DNA of 64,000 bases from Shewanella aquimarina (GTDB lineage: Bacteria > Pseudomonadota > Gammaproteobacteria > Enterobacterales > Shewanellaceae). Both the position numbers and the translations under genes were made by a program. The stretch lies in assembly GCF_023349185.1 (NCBI RefSeq), contig NZ_JAKIKY010000010.1, positions 124,001-188,000 on the forward strand. Reading direction: 5' to 3'. Under the pieces are notes generated by a model, which made no database searches, was not told where the DNA came from, and was given only the letters and a program-made list of their open reading frames with translations. This document shows, in pieces, positions 47,574 through 56,948 of the stretch (positions are counted from its first letter, which is position 1; each line of letters starts with the position of its first letter).

Positions 47574-49730
47574 ATGTCATTTAAGTTGTGTTCGTTTAAC
47601 TATTCTCCTGTCGGATTTGCGGTACTGGCCGCGCTGACGGCTACGCCCGCTTTGGCTGATGATGCCGAAAGCAGCCTGGTCGAAGCCAATATCGAACGCA
47701 TCACCGTGACGGGGCGAACCTTTAACGACTATAAGGTTGGGGTCGCCTCGGGTGCCATGCGCGGCGATATAGATCTGATGGACACGCCACAGTCTGTGGC
47801 CATCATCCCCAACTTTGTGACCGATGAACAACTAGCGACCAACCTGTCTGAGGTACTGGTGAACGACTCTAGCGTGACCAGTGGCAGCGAGAAGTGGAAT
47901 CGCCAGGTATTCAACATTCGCGGCTTCGAACTGTCATCGGGTTCGGGTTATCTGATCAATGGTCAGCAGCAGTGGTCTCACTATGTTCAGCCTATTGAGA
48001 CCCTACAACAGGTCGAGGTATTAAAGGGACCATCTAGCATGCTCTATGGTCAGTCTGGCCCTGGCGGTCTGATCAACATGGTGACCAAGAAACCAACCTA
48101 CGACACCTTGTTCAACCTGGGATTCGACACCGATGAACATGGTTCGACGCGTTTTCAGCTTGATGCCGGTGGCAGCCTGAATGAGGCGCAGACCATACGC
48201 TACCGCACGGTGCTGGTTAAGCAAGACACCCAATACTGGCGAACTTATTTTGGAGAGAATGGGCAAGACGATACTAACCAAGAGCGCGATCGCTGGTTAG
48301 GCTATCTGAACCTTGAGTTTGATATCACAGATGATCTTATGCTGTCGCTTAAGTATGACCATACCCAGGACAAGACGGGTATCGACCGCGGTGGCTGGTT
48401 AAATAGCGATGGCGAGCTAATTGGTGGTAGAGATATCATCTGGGATATGCCCTGGGCCTTTACCGACAACACCATCTCAAACCTGGGCGCCGAGTTGACC
48501 TATCATCTCAGCGACGACTGGCAGGTTAAGGCAGGTTATAACGATCAGCAGTTTAATCGTCAGCGTTTAGATTCTTCACCTAGCCTGCTAAAGGGCTCGG
48601 AAGATCCCTTTACCGATGGTTACACCATTAGTCCGTTCGACCGTTATGACGACTGGCAACATAAGACCGGCTTCATCGATTTCACTGGCATAGTTAATAC
48701 GGGTAACGTTGAGCATCAACTCTTGATTGGAGCCAACATGCTGGACTACTACTATGGCCAACTAAAAGAGTCAGGAAAGAAAAACCAGCCAGTGATGCCG
48801 GGTCAGCCACTGCCTAAGCCTGATCTGGATTATCACAATGATCCTGATGGTAAATATGAATCCGACTACAAACACTATGGTTTCTATATTCAGGATCTGA
48901 TGACCATCAACCAGCAATGGCAGTTGTTGGCTGGCGTACGCTACGATGAGCAGAAGAAGGACGGTAAGGGCAACAACAGCTATGCGGTATCGCCTAAGTT
49001 TGGGGTGATCTACTCGCCAGCCGAAAATGGCAGCATCTACTTCAACTACTCTAAGAGCTTCACGCCACAGGGGATGGTGAATGATCCGGATGATGTGAAC
49101 GATCAGATGAATCTGGACCCAGAGTATGGCGAGCAGTATGAGGTCGGTACCAAGTGGGAGCTGTTCGATGGCAGTCTGCTGCTAACCGGCGCTGTTTTCG
49201 ATATTACGGTATCCAATGTTACCGTGACCCAAGATCTTGAGGTGATCCCTACCAGTGGCGATAAGACGATCACCACTCAATCCGGTGAACAGCGTCATAA
49301 AGGCTTCGAGATGGGGGCCCAGGGACAGTTGAGCGACAAGTGGTTCATGACAGGATCTATGATGTATCTTGATGCCGAGTATCAACGGCCGGAAGAAGAC
49401 AGACTCAACGGCAAGACGCCTGTGGACGCACCCGAATGGTCGGCTAACATCTGGACCCGTTACGAGATGACAGAAGACTTGGCATTTAACTTTGGTGCCG
49501 TCTACGTAGGTGAGCGATTTGCCAATACGGATAACACCATCACTAAGGATGCCTACGTGCGTTTCGATGTCGGCGCCGCCTATACCATGGATCTTATGGG
49601 CAGCGATGTCAGCGTGCGCCTTAACGTGAAGAACCTGTTCGATACCGACTATCTGGCTGGTGGCACCAATACCGATGTCACCGTAGGCGAGGGCCGTCAC
49701 TTCGGTTTGGCGTTGGAGGCCAAGTTCTAG
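47574..49730 (+). CDS. TonB-dependent siderophore receptor
   Basis: Outer-membrane gated channel for ferric-siderophore or similar uptake. The ATG at 47574 (MSFKLCSFNYSPVGF, with GAGG upstream) gives 718 residues; a TTG at 47550 is rejected. A signal peptide ends near ALA-DDAES. Plug domain residues ~45-170: the RITVTGR TonB-box-like segment, MDTPQSVAIIPNFV, NIRGFE, and LKGPSSMLYGQSGPGGLINMVTKKP, the signature of the FhuA/FoxA/CirA-like siderophore receptors. The barrel ends FGLALEAKF with a terminal aromatic residue. No permease or siderophore gene is adjacent. Confidence 0.93.
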   Translation: MSFKLCSFNYSPVGFAVLAALTATPALADDAESSLVEANIERITVTGRTFNDYKVGVASGAMRGDIDLMDTPQSVAIIPNFVTDEQLATNLSEVLVNDSSVTSGSEKWNRQVFNIRGFELSSGSGYLINGQQQWSHYVQPIETLQQVEVLKGPSSMLYGQSGPGGLINMVTKKPTYDTLFNLGFDTDEHGSTRFQLDAGGSLNEAQTIRYRTVLVKQDTQYWRTYFGENGQDDTNQERDRWLGYLNLEFDITDDLMLSLKYDHTQDKTGIDRGGWLNSDGELIGGRDIIWDMPWAFTDNTISNLGAELTYHLSDDWQVKAGYNDQQFNRQRLDSSPSLLKGSEDPFTDGYTISPFDRYDDWQHKTGFIDFTGIVNTGNVEHQLLIGANMLDYYYGQLKESGKKNQPVMPGQPLPKPDLDYHNDPDGKYESDYKHYGFYIQDLMTINQQWQLLAGVRYDEQKKDGKGNNSYAVSPKFGVIYSPAENGSIYFNYSKSFTPQGMVNDPDDVNDQMNLDPEYGEQYEVGTKWELFDGSLLLTGAVFDITVSNVTVTQDLEVIPTSGDKTITTQSGEQRHKGFEMGAQGQLSDKWFMTGSMMYLDAEYQRPEEDRLNGKTPVDAPEWSANIWTRYEMTEDLAFNFGAVYVGERFANTDNTITKDAYVRFDVGAAYTMDLMGSDVSVRLNVKNLFDTDYLAGGTNTDVTVGEGRHFGLALEAKF

Positions 49731-49757
49731 ATTTACCCTGCCTAATTCTAGGTGCCG

Positions 49758-49785
49758 AGCCGCTATCTTAGATAGCGGCTTTTTT
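49758..49785 (+). terminator. Rho-independent terminator of the TonB receptor gene
   Basis: AGCCGCTATC / GATAGCGGCT perfect 10-bp stem, loop TTA, followed by a T-run. Confidence 0.94.
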
Positions 49786-49826
49786 GTTTTTCGCTCAGTT
49801 TTGCGTCAATAGGGCTGGTAAAAAAG

Positions 49827-49862
49827 TTTCGAATCACTATAATTCATCTTTCGAAACGAAAC
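49827..49862. promoter_or_regulatory. DeoR-type operator repeats upstream of the glmS regulator
   Basis: TTTCGAA at 49827-49833 and TTTCGAAACGAAAC at 49849-49862; on the minus strand the latter reads GTTTCGTTTCGAAA. TTTCG repeats of this type are characteristic operators of DeoR-family repressors such as AgaR and GlpR. They sit just before the regulator gene, suggesting autoregulation. Confidence 0.65.
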
Positions 49863-49866
49863 TTAA

Positions 49867-50649
49867 GTGAAACTCTTTGTGAATAAACGAAACACTCAAC
49901 AGCGCCGCCACAGCATTATTGCCGTCTTGAATGAGACCGGTGAGGTGAGCGTGGATGAGCTGGCTAATCGTTTCGAGACCTCTGAGGTCACCATACGTAA
50001 GGATCTGGCTGCGCTGGAGAAAACCGGCTTGCTGCTGCGTCGTTATGGTGGCGCCGTGGCCATCCCGGACGAGGTCACTCAGCAGTTTAGTGCCAAGATA
50101 GCACCCAATAAGCTATCGATTGCCGAGGCGGCGGCCAGGCTGATCAAAGACCATAACCGCATCATTATCGATAGCGGTAGCACCACCTCTGGCCTGGTAC
50201 AGCAACTTAACGGCAAGCGGGGCCTGGTGGTGATGACCAACTCGCTGCAGCTGGCCAATGCCATCCACGAGCTGGAAAACGAGCCGACTCTGCTGATGAC
50301 CGGCGGCACCTGGGATCCCCATTCAGAATCTTTCCAGGGGCAGGTGGCCGAGCAGGTACTGCGCTCCTATAACTTCGATCAGCTGTTTATCGGCGCCGAT
50401 GGGATAGATCTCGCCCGAGGGACCACCACCTTTAACGAGCTGACCGGCCTTAGCAAGGTGATGGCCGAGGTTTCCCGTGAGGTGATCGTCATGGTGGACT
50501 CCGACAAGATAGGTCGGCGCATTCCTAACCTGGAACTGGCCTGGCAGCAGATAAGCGTGCTCGTAACCGACGATAGGGTCGATGAGCAGACGGTAAAACA
50601 GATTAGTGAGCAGGGGGTTGAGGTGATCCTCGCTCCCTACTCGAAATAG
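49867..50649 (+). CDS. DeoR family transcriptional regulator
   Basis: 260 residues from GTG 49867; the GTG at 49879 (MNKRNTQQRRHSIIAVLNE) is an equally good or better start on family grounds. The N-terminal DeoR helix-turn-helix is GEVSVDELANRFETSEVTIRKDLAALEKTGLLLRRYGGA. The C-terminal sugar-phosphate-sensing domain has SIAEAAARLIKDHNRIIIDSGSTT and GTTTFNELTGLSKVMA. It lies 45 bp upstream of glmS in the same orientation, so it probably controls glmS in response to an amino-sugar phosphate. It also has its own operator-like repeats. The link to glmS is inference from position. Confidence 0.88.
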   Translation: MKLFVNKRNTQQRRHSIIAVLNETGEVSVDELANRFETSEVTIRKDLAALEKTGLLLRRYGGAVAIPDEVTQQFSAKIAPNKLSIAEAAARLIKDHNRIIIDSGSTTSGLVQQLNGKRGLVVMTNSLQLANAIHELENEPTLLMTGGTWDPHSESFQGQVAEQVLRSYNFDQLFIGADGIDLARGTTTFNELTGLSKVMAEVSREVIVMVDSDKIGRRIPNLELAWQQISVLVTDDRVDEQTVKQISEQGVEVILAPYSK

Positions 50650-50694
50650 TATTTAAATTTTATTTTCATATTAGTGAGTAAGTAGGAAAAAACT

Positions 50695-52524
50695 ATGTGC
50701 GGAATCGTTGGCGCAGTGGCGCAAAGGGATGTTGCGGAAATTCTACTCGAGGGGCTACGCCGCCTCGAATATCGTGGTTATGACTCTGCCGGTGTGGCGG
50801 TGATCCATAACAATGAACTGGCAAGCACGCGCCGTGTGGGTAAGGTGCAGGAGCTGTCTAGCGCCCTGGAACAGGCACCGCTCGTCGGCGGTACGGGTAT
50901 CGCCCATACTCGCTGGGCGACCCATGGCGAACCTAGCGAGCGTAACGCTCACCCTCACCAGTCGAGTGGCGACATTGCCGTGGTGCATAACGGCATCATC
51001 GAAAACCACAATAAGCTGCGCGACATGCTAAAGGGCCTGGGCTATACCTTTAACTCAGACACTGATACCGAAGTGATCTGCCACCTGGTACACCATGAAC
51101 TTAAGTCTCATGACACCTTGCTCGGTGCGGTACAGGCAACGGTTAAACAACTCGAAGGTGCCTACGGCACTGTCGTGATAGACCGTCGTGACAGCGAGCG
51201 CATGATAGTCGCGCGCTCAGGCAGCCCACTGGTAATTGGTTTTGGCTTGGGTGAAAACTTCGTCGCCTCGGATCAGCTGGCACTGCTACCAGTGACGCGC
51301 TCGTTCGCCTTCCTCGAAGAGGGAGACGTGGCCGAGGTGACTCGCCGCACAGTGAGCATCTTCGATGTCGATGGCAACGCGGTCGAGCGTGAAGTGAAAG
51401 AGTCTGAAGTGACCCATGATGCCGGCGACAAGGGCGAATACCGTCACTATATGCTTAAAGAGATCTATGAGCAGCCTCGCGCTATCGCTCATACCCTTGA
51501 GGGACGCATCGCCGGTGGCCATGTGCTGGATTCTGCCTTCGGTGAAAACGCAGCCGAGTTCCTAAAAGATATCAAACACGTGCAGATCATCGCCTGTGGT
51601 ACCAGCTACCACGCGGGCATGGCGGCACGTTACTGGCTCGAGGATTGGGCTGGGGTTTCCTGTAACGTCGAGATCGCCTCAGAGTTCCGTTACCGTAAGT
51701 CGCACCTGTTCCCCAACAGCCTGTTGGTGACTATTTCGCAATCGGGCGAAACTGCCGACACCCTGGCGGCGCTGCGTCTAGCCAAAGAGATGGGCTATAA
51801 GGCGACCCTGACCATCTGTAACGCTCCGGGTTCTTCTCTGGTTCGCGAGTCGGATATGGCCTATATGATGAAGGCTGGCGCCGAGATTGGCGTGGCCTCA
51901 ACCAAGGCCTTTACAGTACAGCTGGCCGGTCTTTTGATGCTGACTGCAGCCATCGGTCGTCACAACGGCATGTCGCCCGAGATGCTCGCCGAGATCACCC
52001 AGAGCCTGCAGTCTATGCCGGCCAAAGTGGAACAGGCGCTGGGCTTGGACGATGCCATCGCCGAGTTGGCCGAAGACTTTGCCGACAAGCATCACGCTCT
52101 GTTCCTGGGCCGTGGCGATCAATATCCTATCGCGATGGAAGGTGCGCTCAAGCTTAAGGAGATCTCCTACATCCACGCCGAGGCCTATGCCTCTGGTGAG
52201 CTTAAGCATGGCCCGCTGGCGTTGATCGATGCCGACATGCCTGTGATCGTCGTGGCGCCAAACAACGAACTGCTGGAGAAGCTCAAGTCGAACGTCGAAG
52301 AGGTGCGTGCCCGTGGTGGCCTCATGTATGTGTTTGCCGACAAAGACGCCGAGTTCGAGTCGGATGACACCATGAAGGTGATCCCTGTGCCACACTGTGA
52401 CGACTACATGGCGCCGCTCATCTACACCATTCCGTTGCAGCTGCTGTCTTATCATGTTGCCTTGATCAAGGGCACCGACGTAGATCAGCCGCGTAACCTG
52501 GCAAAATCGGTTACGGTAGAGTAA
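50695..52524 (+). CDS. glmS: Glutamine-fructose-6-phosphate aminotransferase (isomerizing)
   Basis: Makes glucosamine-6-phosphate, the entry step of UDP-GlcNAc synthesis. 609 residues. The N-terminal nucleophile Cys2 (MCGIVGAV) starts the glutaminase domain, with [16 protein letters not shown]. Two SIS isomerase domains follow: [23 protein letters not shown], and the C-terminal [21 protein letters not shown]. It ends LAKSVTVE. The neighbours are its likely repressor upstream and glmU 3.3 kb upstream. Confidence 0.98.
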   Translation: MCGIVGAVAQRDVAEILLEGLRRLEYRGYDSAGVAVIHNNELASTRRVGKVQELSSALEQAPLVGGTGIAHTRWATHGEPSERNAHPHQSSGDIAVVHNGIIENHNKLRDMLKGLGYTFNSDTDTEVICHLVHHELKSHDTLLGAVQATVKQLEGAYGTVVIDRRDSERMIVARSGSPLVIGFGLGENFVASDQLALLPVTRSFAFLEEGDVAEVTRRTVSIFDVDGNAVEREVKESEVTHDAGDKGEYRHYMLKEIYEQPRAIAHTLEGRIAGGHVLDSAFGENAAEFLKDIKHVQIIACGTSYHAGMAARYWLEDWAGVSCNVEIASEFRYRKSHLFPNSLLVTISQSGETADTLAALRLAKEMGYKATLTICNAPGSSLVRESDMAYMMKAGAEIGVASTKAFTVQLAGLLMLTAAIGRHNGMSPEMLAEITQSLQSMPAKVEQALGLDDAIAELAEDFADKHHALFLGRGDQYPIAMEGALKLKEISYIHAEAYASGELKHGPLALIDADMPVIVVAPNNELLEKLKSNVEEVRARGGLMYVFADKDAEFESDDTMKVIPVPHCDDYMAPLIYTIPLQLLSYHVALIKGTDVDQPRNLAKSVTVE

Positions 52525-52554
52525 CTTGCGCTCTTAGTTAAATACCCCTTAATA

Positions 52555-52584
52555 AAAGCAGCCTCTCTAACGGCTGCTTTTTTT
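52555..52584 (+). terminator. Rho-independent terminator of glmS
   Basis: AAAGCAGCC / GGCTGCTTT with loop TCTCTAAC and eight T following. Confidence 0.94.
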
Positions 52585-52634
52585 TATGCCTGCCGCTTTT
52601 TCACTACGCTTTCGATTTTTTCTTCCTGAGCTCC

Positions 52635-52665
52635 TTGACCTGTGTCTAACACATAGGTTTATAGT
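52635..52665 (+). promoter_or_regulatory. MerR-type promoter/operator of the copper island
   Basis: -35 TTGACC (52635-52640) and -10 TATAGT (52660-52665) are separated by 19 bp, the over-long spacer required by MerR regulators. The spacer carries the imperfect dyad ACCTGTGT / ACACATAGGT. The layout matches E. coli copA/CueR-type promoters (TTGACCT ... AGGTTTA). It lies just before the merR gene, so the operon should be autoregulated. Confidence 0.8.
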
Positions 52666-52704
52666 CAGAGCATGAGCTTTAAAACGTGTCTTGTTGGAGT
52701 GGTT

Positions 52705-53166
52705 ATGCGCGTCAATCAACTAGCAAAGAATCTTAATATCACGGGGGATACCGTGCGCTTCTATACCCGCATCGGTCTGCTGAGCCCGGTTAAGTCTTCG
52801 GTCAATGGTTACAAGGACTATAGCGATAAAGATCAGTCGCGAATGCAGTTTATCCTGAGTGCCAGAAACCTGGGATTTAGCGTCGATGATATCAAGGTGA
52901 TCTTCTCGCGCACGGATCAGGGCGAGAGCGCCTGCTCTCTGGTGCGTAAGATGATCCAACAGAAGCTCGAGGAGACAGAGAAGCAGTTCGAGGAGATGGT
53001 GAAGCTGAGACGCAAGCTGTCGAATGCTGTGGAGGATTGGTCCCACAAGCCGGACAGGGCGCCGACCGGCAACATGATCTGCCATCTAATCGAAGGCACT
53101 TATACAGAAAGCAGTCAGTTAGAAGCCAATCGTGAATCAAGCATGATGCCTAGCCTAGAGGATTGA
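52705..53166 (+). CDS. MerR family metal-responsive regulator
   Basis: 153 residues from ATG 52705 ([28 protein letters not shown]); a frame from 52672 runs into the promoter and is rejected. The MerR helix-turn-helix/wing occupies residues ~1-70 and a dimerisation coiled coil ~80-112. Cys77 (SACSLV) matches the position of Cys79 in the ZntR/PbrR divalent-metal class; copper sensor CueR has Ser there. Only one other cysteine (Cys126, GNMICHL) lies in the metal loop. Despite copper-type neighbours the specificity is therefore uncertain. Its stop is 2 bp before the ATPase ATG. Confidence 0.88.
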   Translation: MRVNQLAKNLNITGDTVRFYTRIGLLSPVKSSVNGYKDYSDKDQSRMQFILSARNLGFSVDDIKVIFSRTDQGESACSLVRKMIQQKLEETEKQFEEMVKLRRKLSNAVEDWSHKPDRAPTGNMICHLIEGTYTESSQLEANRESSMMPSLED

Positions 53167-53168
53167 AG

Positions 53169-55412
53169 ATGGACACCAACAGAGTACAACTCAATATCAT
53201 AGGCGCCGGTTGTGCCAGCTGCGTCGGTAAGATAGAGAAGGCATTAAAATCTGTGCCCGGTGTCGACTCGGCCGAGATGAACTTTGCCGAGCGCATCGTC
53301 GATGTCTCGGGCTCGGCAACGCCGGAGCAGCTGATTACGGCCGTCGAGGCGGCGGGTTATAACGCGACCCAGCTGCAGGCCGAGGCAAGCTTTGATGCCA
53401 TGGATGAGAAGGAGCAGGCGGATCTCGACTATTACCACAGCCTACTGCGCCACACCTTTATCGCCCTGTCTGTCGGTATTCCCTTGATGATCTACGGCCT
53501 GTTTATCGGTGAGATGACAGTGTCTACTACCGCAGAGCAGCTGGCCTGGGGGCTGGTGGGGCTGGTGACCCTCTCTATCATGGTGTTGTCGGGTAGGCAC
53601 TTCTATGTGGGGGCGTGGAAATCCTTTGTGCACCACAATGCCAACATGGACACACTCATCGCCTTAGGTACGGGGACCGCCTGGCTCTACTCTATGCTGG
53701 TGGTCGCTTTTCCGACCCTGCTGCCCGAGATGGCGCGCCATGTCTACTTTGAGGCCACGGCGATGATCATAGGTTTGATCAACCTGGGGCTGGCATTGGA
53801 GGTCAAGGCAAGGGGCAAGACCTCAGAGGCAATTAAGCGCCTGATCGGCTTACAGGCCAAGACTGCGCGAGTGATTCGTGATGGTAAGGAGCTGGATATC
53901 GATATCGCCCAGGTGCTGCAGGGGGATAAGGTACGGGTGCGCCCCGGGGAGAAGATCCCCGTCGACGGCGTGGTCATCGAAGGCAGTACCAGCGTCGATG
54001 AGTCTATGTTGACCGGCGAGCCCATTCCGGTAGAGAAGCATATCGACAGCGAAGTGGTCACAGGGACCTTAAACAAGTCGGGTGCCATCGTCTTTACCGC
54101 GACCCATGTGGGTAAAGACACGGCGCTGGCAAGAATCATCGCCATGGTGAAACGGGCGCAGAATTCTAAGCCGCCTATCGGTCGGCTTGCCGATGTGATC
54201 GCCAGCTATTTCGTACCTGCTATCATGATCATCGCCATCGTTAGCGCCATGGTGTGGTTTAACTTCGGCCCCGAACCTTCCATGGTGTTTGCCATCGTTT
54301 CGGCCACGACAGTGTTGATCATCGCCTGCCCCTGTGCCTTGGGGCTGGCGACCCCGATGTCTGTTATGGTGGGGGTGGGCAAGGCTGCCGAGTCTGGGGT
54401 ATTGATCCGTAACGGCGAGGCGCTACAAACCGCCTCTAAGATCAGTGTCATGGTGTTAGACAAGACGGGCACTATTACCCAGGGCTCGCCTCAGGTCACT
54501 GACGTAGTCGTTACTCAGGCATCATCAATGGATGAGCAAGGGGTATTGGCCCTGGCGGCCGGTATTGAGCGTCACTCTGAGCATCCTTTGGCCGAGGCGA
54601 TTGTCGAGTCGGCGACTCGTCGTGAAATTGAGCTTGAGGATGTCGAGGCATTTACCGCCATTTCGGGTCGCGGCGTACAGGCTCAATTGAATGGTCAGTC
54701 GCTGCTGTTTGGTAATCAGGCGTTGATGCAGGACTATGAGGTGGATATTCAGGCCTACCAAGCCAAGGCGCAGCTGCTGGCGGCGGAGGCCAAGACGCCC
54801 ATGTATCTGGCGAGAGACAATGAGCTTATTGCCATCATAGCGGTGGCAGACCCTATCAAGCCTGACTCGGCCGAGGCGATCGCCCGGCTCAAGCATAATG
54901 GCATCAAGGTAGTTATGTTAACCGGAGATAATCAGGCCACGGCTGCCGCGGTTGCCGCAAAAGTTGGTATTGAGACGTTTTTCGCCGAGGTGATGCCCCA
55001 GGATAAGGCTGGCAAGGTGGCAGAACTGCAAAAAGAGGGCGAGATAGTGGGCATGACGGGCGATGGCATCAACGATGCCCCAGCGCTGGCGTTGGCTAAC
55101 GTGGGCTTCGCCATAGGTACGGGCACGGATGTGGCTATTGAAAGTGCCGATATCACCCTGATGCGAGGCTCCTTGCACGGCTTGGCCGACGCGATAGCCG
55201 TGAGTAAGGCGACACTGAGAAATATTAAGCAGAACCTGTTTGGTGCCTTTATCTATAACGCCGCAGGTATTCCCATTGCCGCGGGCATTCTCTACCCCAT
55301 GTTTGGCGTGCTGCTTAGCCCAGTGATCGCCGGTGCGGCCATGGCCTTCTCATCGTTGACCGTGGTGAGTAATGCCAATCGTCTGCGTCTGTTTAAAGCC
55401 AAAGCGCATTAG
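53169..55412 (+). CDS. copA: Copper-type heavy-metal translocating P1B ATPase
   Basis: Inner-membrane ATPase exporting Cu(I). 747 residues from ATG 53169 with GAGGA upstream. A single N-terminal metal-binding HMA domain has the CxxC pair Cys15/Cys18 (GAGCASC). Membrane helices follow, the transmembrane CPC motif is at 387-389 ([13 protein letters not shown]), the phosphorylated Asp431 in [15 protein letters not shown], and GDGINDAP at the hinge. CPC is the P1B-1 Cu(I)/Ag(I) pattern. Coupled to the MerR regulator and followed by a cupredoxin-like gene 9 bp later. Confidence 0.94.
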   Translation: MDTNRVQLNIIGAGCASCVGKIEKALKSVPGVDSAEMNFAERIVDVSGSATPEQLITAVEAAGYNATQLQAEASFDAMDEKEQADLDYYHSLLRHTFIALSVGIPLMIYGLFIGEMTVSTTAEQLAWGLVGLVTLSIMVLSGRHFYVGAWKSFVHHNANMDTLIALGTGTAWLYSMLVVAFPTLLPEMARHVYFEATAMIIGLINLGLALEVKARGKTSEAIKRLIGLQAKTARVIRDGKELDIDIAQVLQGDKVRVRPGEKIPVDGVVIEGSTSVDESMLTGEPIPVEKHIDSEVVTGTLNKSGAIVFTATHVGKDTALARIIAMVKRAQNSKPPIGRLADVIASYFVPAIMIIAIVSAMVWFNFGPEPSMVFAIVSATTVLIIACPCALGLATPMSVMVGVGKAAESGVLIRNGEALQTASKISVMVLDKTGTITQGSPQVTDVVVTQASSMDEQGVLALAAGIERHSEHPLAEAIVESATRREIELEDVEAFTAISGRGVQAQLNGQSLLFGNQALMQDYEVDIQAYQAKAQLLAAEAKTPMYLARDNELIAIIAVADPIKPDSAEAIARLKHNGIKVVMLTGDNQATAAAVAAKVGIETFFAEVMPQDKAGKVAELQKEGEIVGMTGDGINDAPALALANVGFAIGTGTDVAIESADITLMRGSLHGLADAIAVSKATLRNIKQNLFGAFIYNAAGIPIAAGILYPMFGVLLSPVIAGAAMAFSSLTVVSNANRLRLFKAKAH

Positions 55413-55421
55413 GAGGCTGGT

Positions 55422-55772
55422 ATGTTATTTATTAATCTGATTTGTCTCGCCTTGATAGGTTTTATCGTCTGGTGGTTTTGGCTCTATTCGCCGGAGGCGG
55501 CCGTGAGTCAGGAGGGCATAGAGATAGTGGTTAAAGACGGAGTCTATACGCCTTCGCGTATCAAGATAGCAGCGGGTAAGGCGACGACACTTACCTTCCT
55601 TAGGCAGGACAAGTCGGCCTGTTCGGCGACTCTGCAACTGCCGGCGTTATCGATCAGCGAGGAGCTGGCATTGGATAAGCCTACGGTAATCAAGATTCCG
55701 GCCACGACACCGGGGGAATATGCATTTCACTGTCAGATGCAGATGTATAAGGGTGTGCTAGTCGTCGAATGA
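55422..55772 (+). CDS. Membrane-anchored cupredoxin-like protein
   Basis: 116 residues. One N-terminal transmembrane helix (LFINLICLALIGFIVWWFWLYS) precedes a small beta-barrel, residues ~30-116, of the plastocyanin/cupredoxin type. Candidate copper ligands are Cys and Met/His in DKSACSATLQL and EYAFHCQMQMYKG near the C terminus. It follows the Cu-ATPase by 9 bp after AGGAGG. A periplasmic copper-binding or delivery role is inferred from context. Confidence 0.85.
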   Translation: MLFINLICLALIGFIVWWFWLYSPEAAVSQEGIEIVVKDGVYTPSRIKIAAGKATTLTFLRQDKSACSATLQLPALSISEELALDKPTVIKIPATTPGEYAFHCQMQMYKGVLVVE

Positions 55773-55838
55773 ATGGGGCGACTGAAGGGTGAATGAAAGA
55801 GTCGCATAAGCGCCAAATAAAGGGATTGAGTATAAATG

Positions 55839-55874
55839 GTAGGCAAACCTTATCTTCAGATTTGCCTACTTTTT
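55839..55874 (+). terminator. Rho-independent terminator of the copper operon
   Basis: GTAGGCAAA / TTTGCCTAC perfect 9-bp stem followed by five T, between the cupredoxin gene and the convergent outer-membrane gene. Confidence 0.88.
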
Positions 55875-55884
55875 GCTGGGTAAT

Positions 55885-56424
55885 TTAGAAGCGATATCCC
55901 AGGGCGAAAGTAAAGGTATGGGTATCGAGCAGGTCCATCGCCTGATAGTGATAGGTGAGGCCGAGATCCATGCCCGAAGCGAACTCCATGCGCCAGCCTA
56001 GTCCAGCCAGCAGGCCGGTACCGTCATCGGTAAACTTGCGGTCGTTGTTGTCGGTATCGGTAAACTTCAGCCGATATTGGTTAGCGCCGAGTTTAAATAT
56101 CAAGCGGTTTCTCTGAGACAGGGGAAGGGTATACAGGGCCGCTGCTCGGAAGCTGTCGACATCGTCGAGTTGATTGCCAAAGCTAAAGAGGTTGGTGAGA
56201 AATACATCCTGTCGCATGTAACCCACTTCAACTCCCCATTCTGGGCTGAAATGGTAGCGATAGGCGAGATCATAATGGGTCTGGAAATCATCACCGTCGA
56301 TAGCTCTGTCTGATGAGACATTGGTATCTCCTATACCGGCCCCGATTGACAGGGCGTGATGGTAATCTGAGGCGAAAGAGATAGGGGTGATAAGCAGACA
56401 GGCTGCGGTAAGAATAGCTTTCAT
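55885..56424 (-). CDS. Small outer-membrane beta-barrel protein
   Basis: 179 residues; start 56424 after AAGGAT. A signal peptide is cleaved near SFA-SDYHHA. The alternating hydrophobic strands (LSIGAGIGDTNV, THYDLAYRYHFS, WGVEVGYMRQDV, NRLIFKLGANQYRLKF, GLGWRMEFASGMDLGLTYHYQA) and C-terminal TFTFALGYRF with a terminal Phe are typical of 8-stranded OmpA/OmpW/opacity-type barrels. The function is unknown; it converges on the copper operon, which may be chance. Confidence 0.82.
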   Translation of the reverse strand: MKAILTAACLLITPISFASDYHHALSIGAGIGDTNVSSDRAIDGDDFQTHYDLAYRYHFSPEWGVEVGYMRQDVFLTNLFSFGNQLDDVDSFRAAALYTLPLSQRNRLIFKLGANQYRLKFTDTDNNDRKFTDDGTGLLAGLGWRMEFASGMDLGLTYHYQAMDLLDTHTFTFALGYRF

Positions 56425-56615
56425 GACAATCCTTTGAAAGATGATAACAACATAAATATCGAGATTGACTTATAGCAGAAGTCATCCGCAAAAGGTATAG
56501 GTAACTCGCTATTGATTGAAGTTATCCGCTATTTGTCTTGAGTTGTCTCTGTTATTAAACTAAAAAACAACAATCATAAAGCATTTATCACTTATATGAT
56601 TTACCTGGTTGGCTG

Positions 56616-56807
56616 TTAGGCAAGTAGCGGTCGGGAGCGCTTCTCGATACGCTGCCACACCTTATCGTGCAAGTAGAAGACGATAGTGTTGATTGCCGGT
56701 TCAATAAGCGCCACCACTCCACCAATCACTATGCTACCCGTCAGTAGGTAGGTGATACCGAATGCGACACCGAAGTGTAATATTGCGAAAGTGATTGTCT
56801 TTGCCAT
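56616..56807 (-). CDS. DUF2061 small membrane protein
   Basis: A 63-residue protein with two hydrophobic helices, of the DUF2061 family: FAILHFGVAFGITYLLTGSIVIGGVVALIEPAINTIVFYLHDKVWQRI covers nearly all of it. The start is ATG 56807 with GAGGAGTTGC upstream. A near-perfect Fur-type palindrome lies 26 bp upstream at 56833-56853. Function unknown. Confidence 0.85.
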   Translation of the reverse strand: MAKTITFAILHFGVAFGITYLLTGSIVIGGVVALIEPAINTIVFYLHDKVWQRIEKRSRPLLA

Positions 56808-56832
56808 GATGCAACTCCTCTTTAATTAACTT

Positions 56833-56853
56833 AAATGATAATCGTTATCATTT
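56833..56853. promoter_or_regulatory. Near-perfect Fur box upstream of the DUF2061 gene
   Basis: A perfect inverted repeat AAATGATAA - TCG - TTATCATTT, containing the TGATAAT/ATTATCA-type core of the Fur consensus. Because nasA ends to its right, the only gene it can control here is the leftward DUF2061 gene. Confidence 0.85.
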
Positions 56854-56948
56854 GTGGTGTAAATGAAATTGGTCAGATGGCTTTAATCTTAAAAAACGAT
56901 TAATTTTGCATGTTTGATAGCTTTCGTTGGTTTACTCCTTTCCAATTT

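Noticed and set aside
51577..51590. CACGTG centre in glmS (AACACGTGCAG)
   Set aside because: Lacks the GTTY and RAAC arms of parS.
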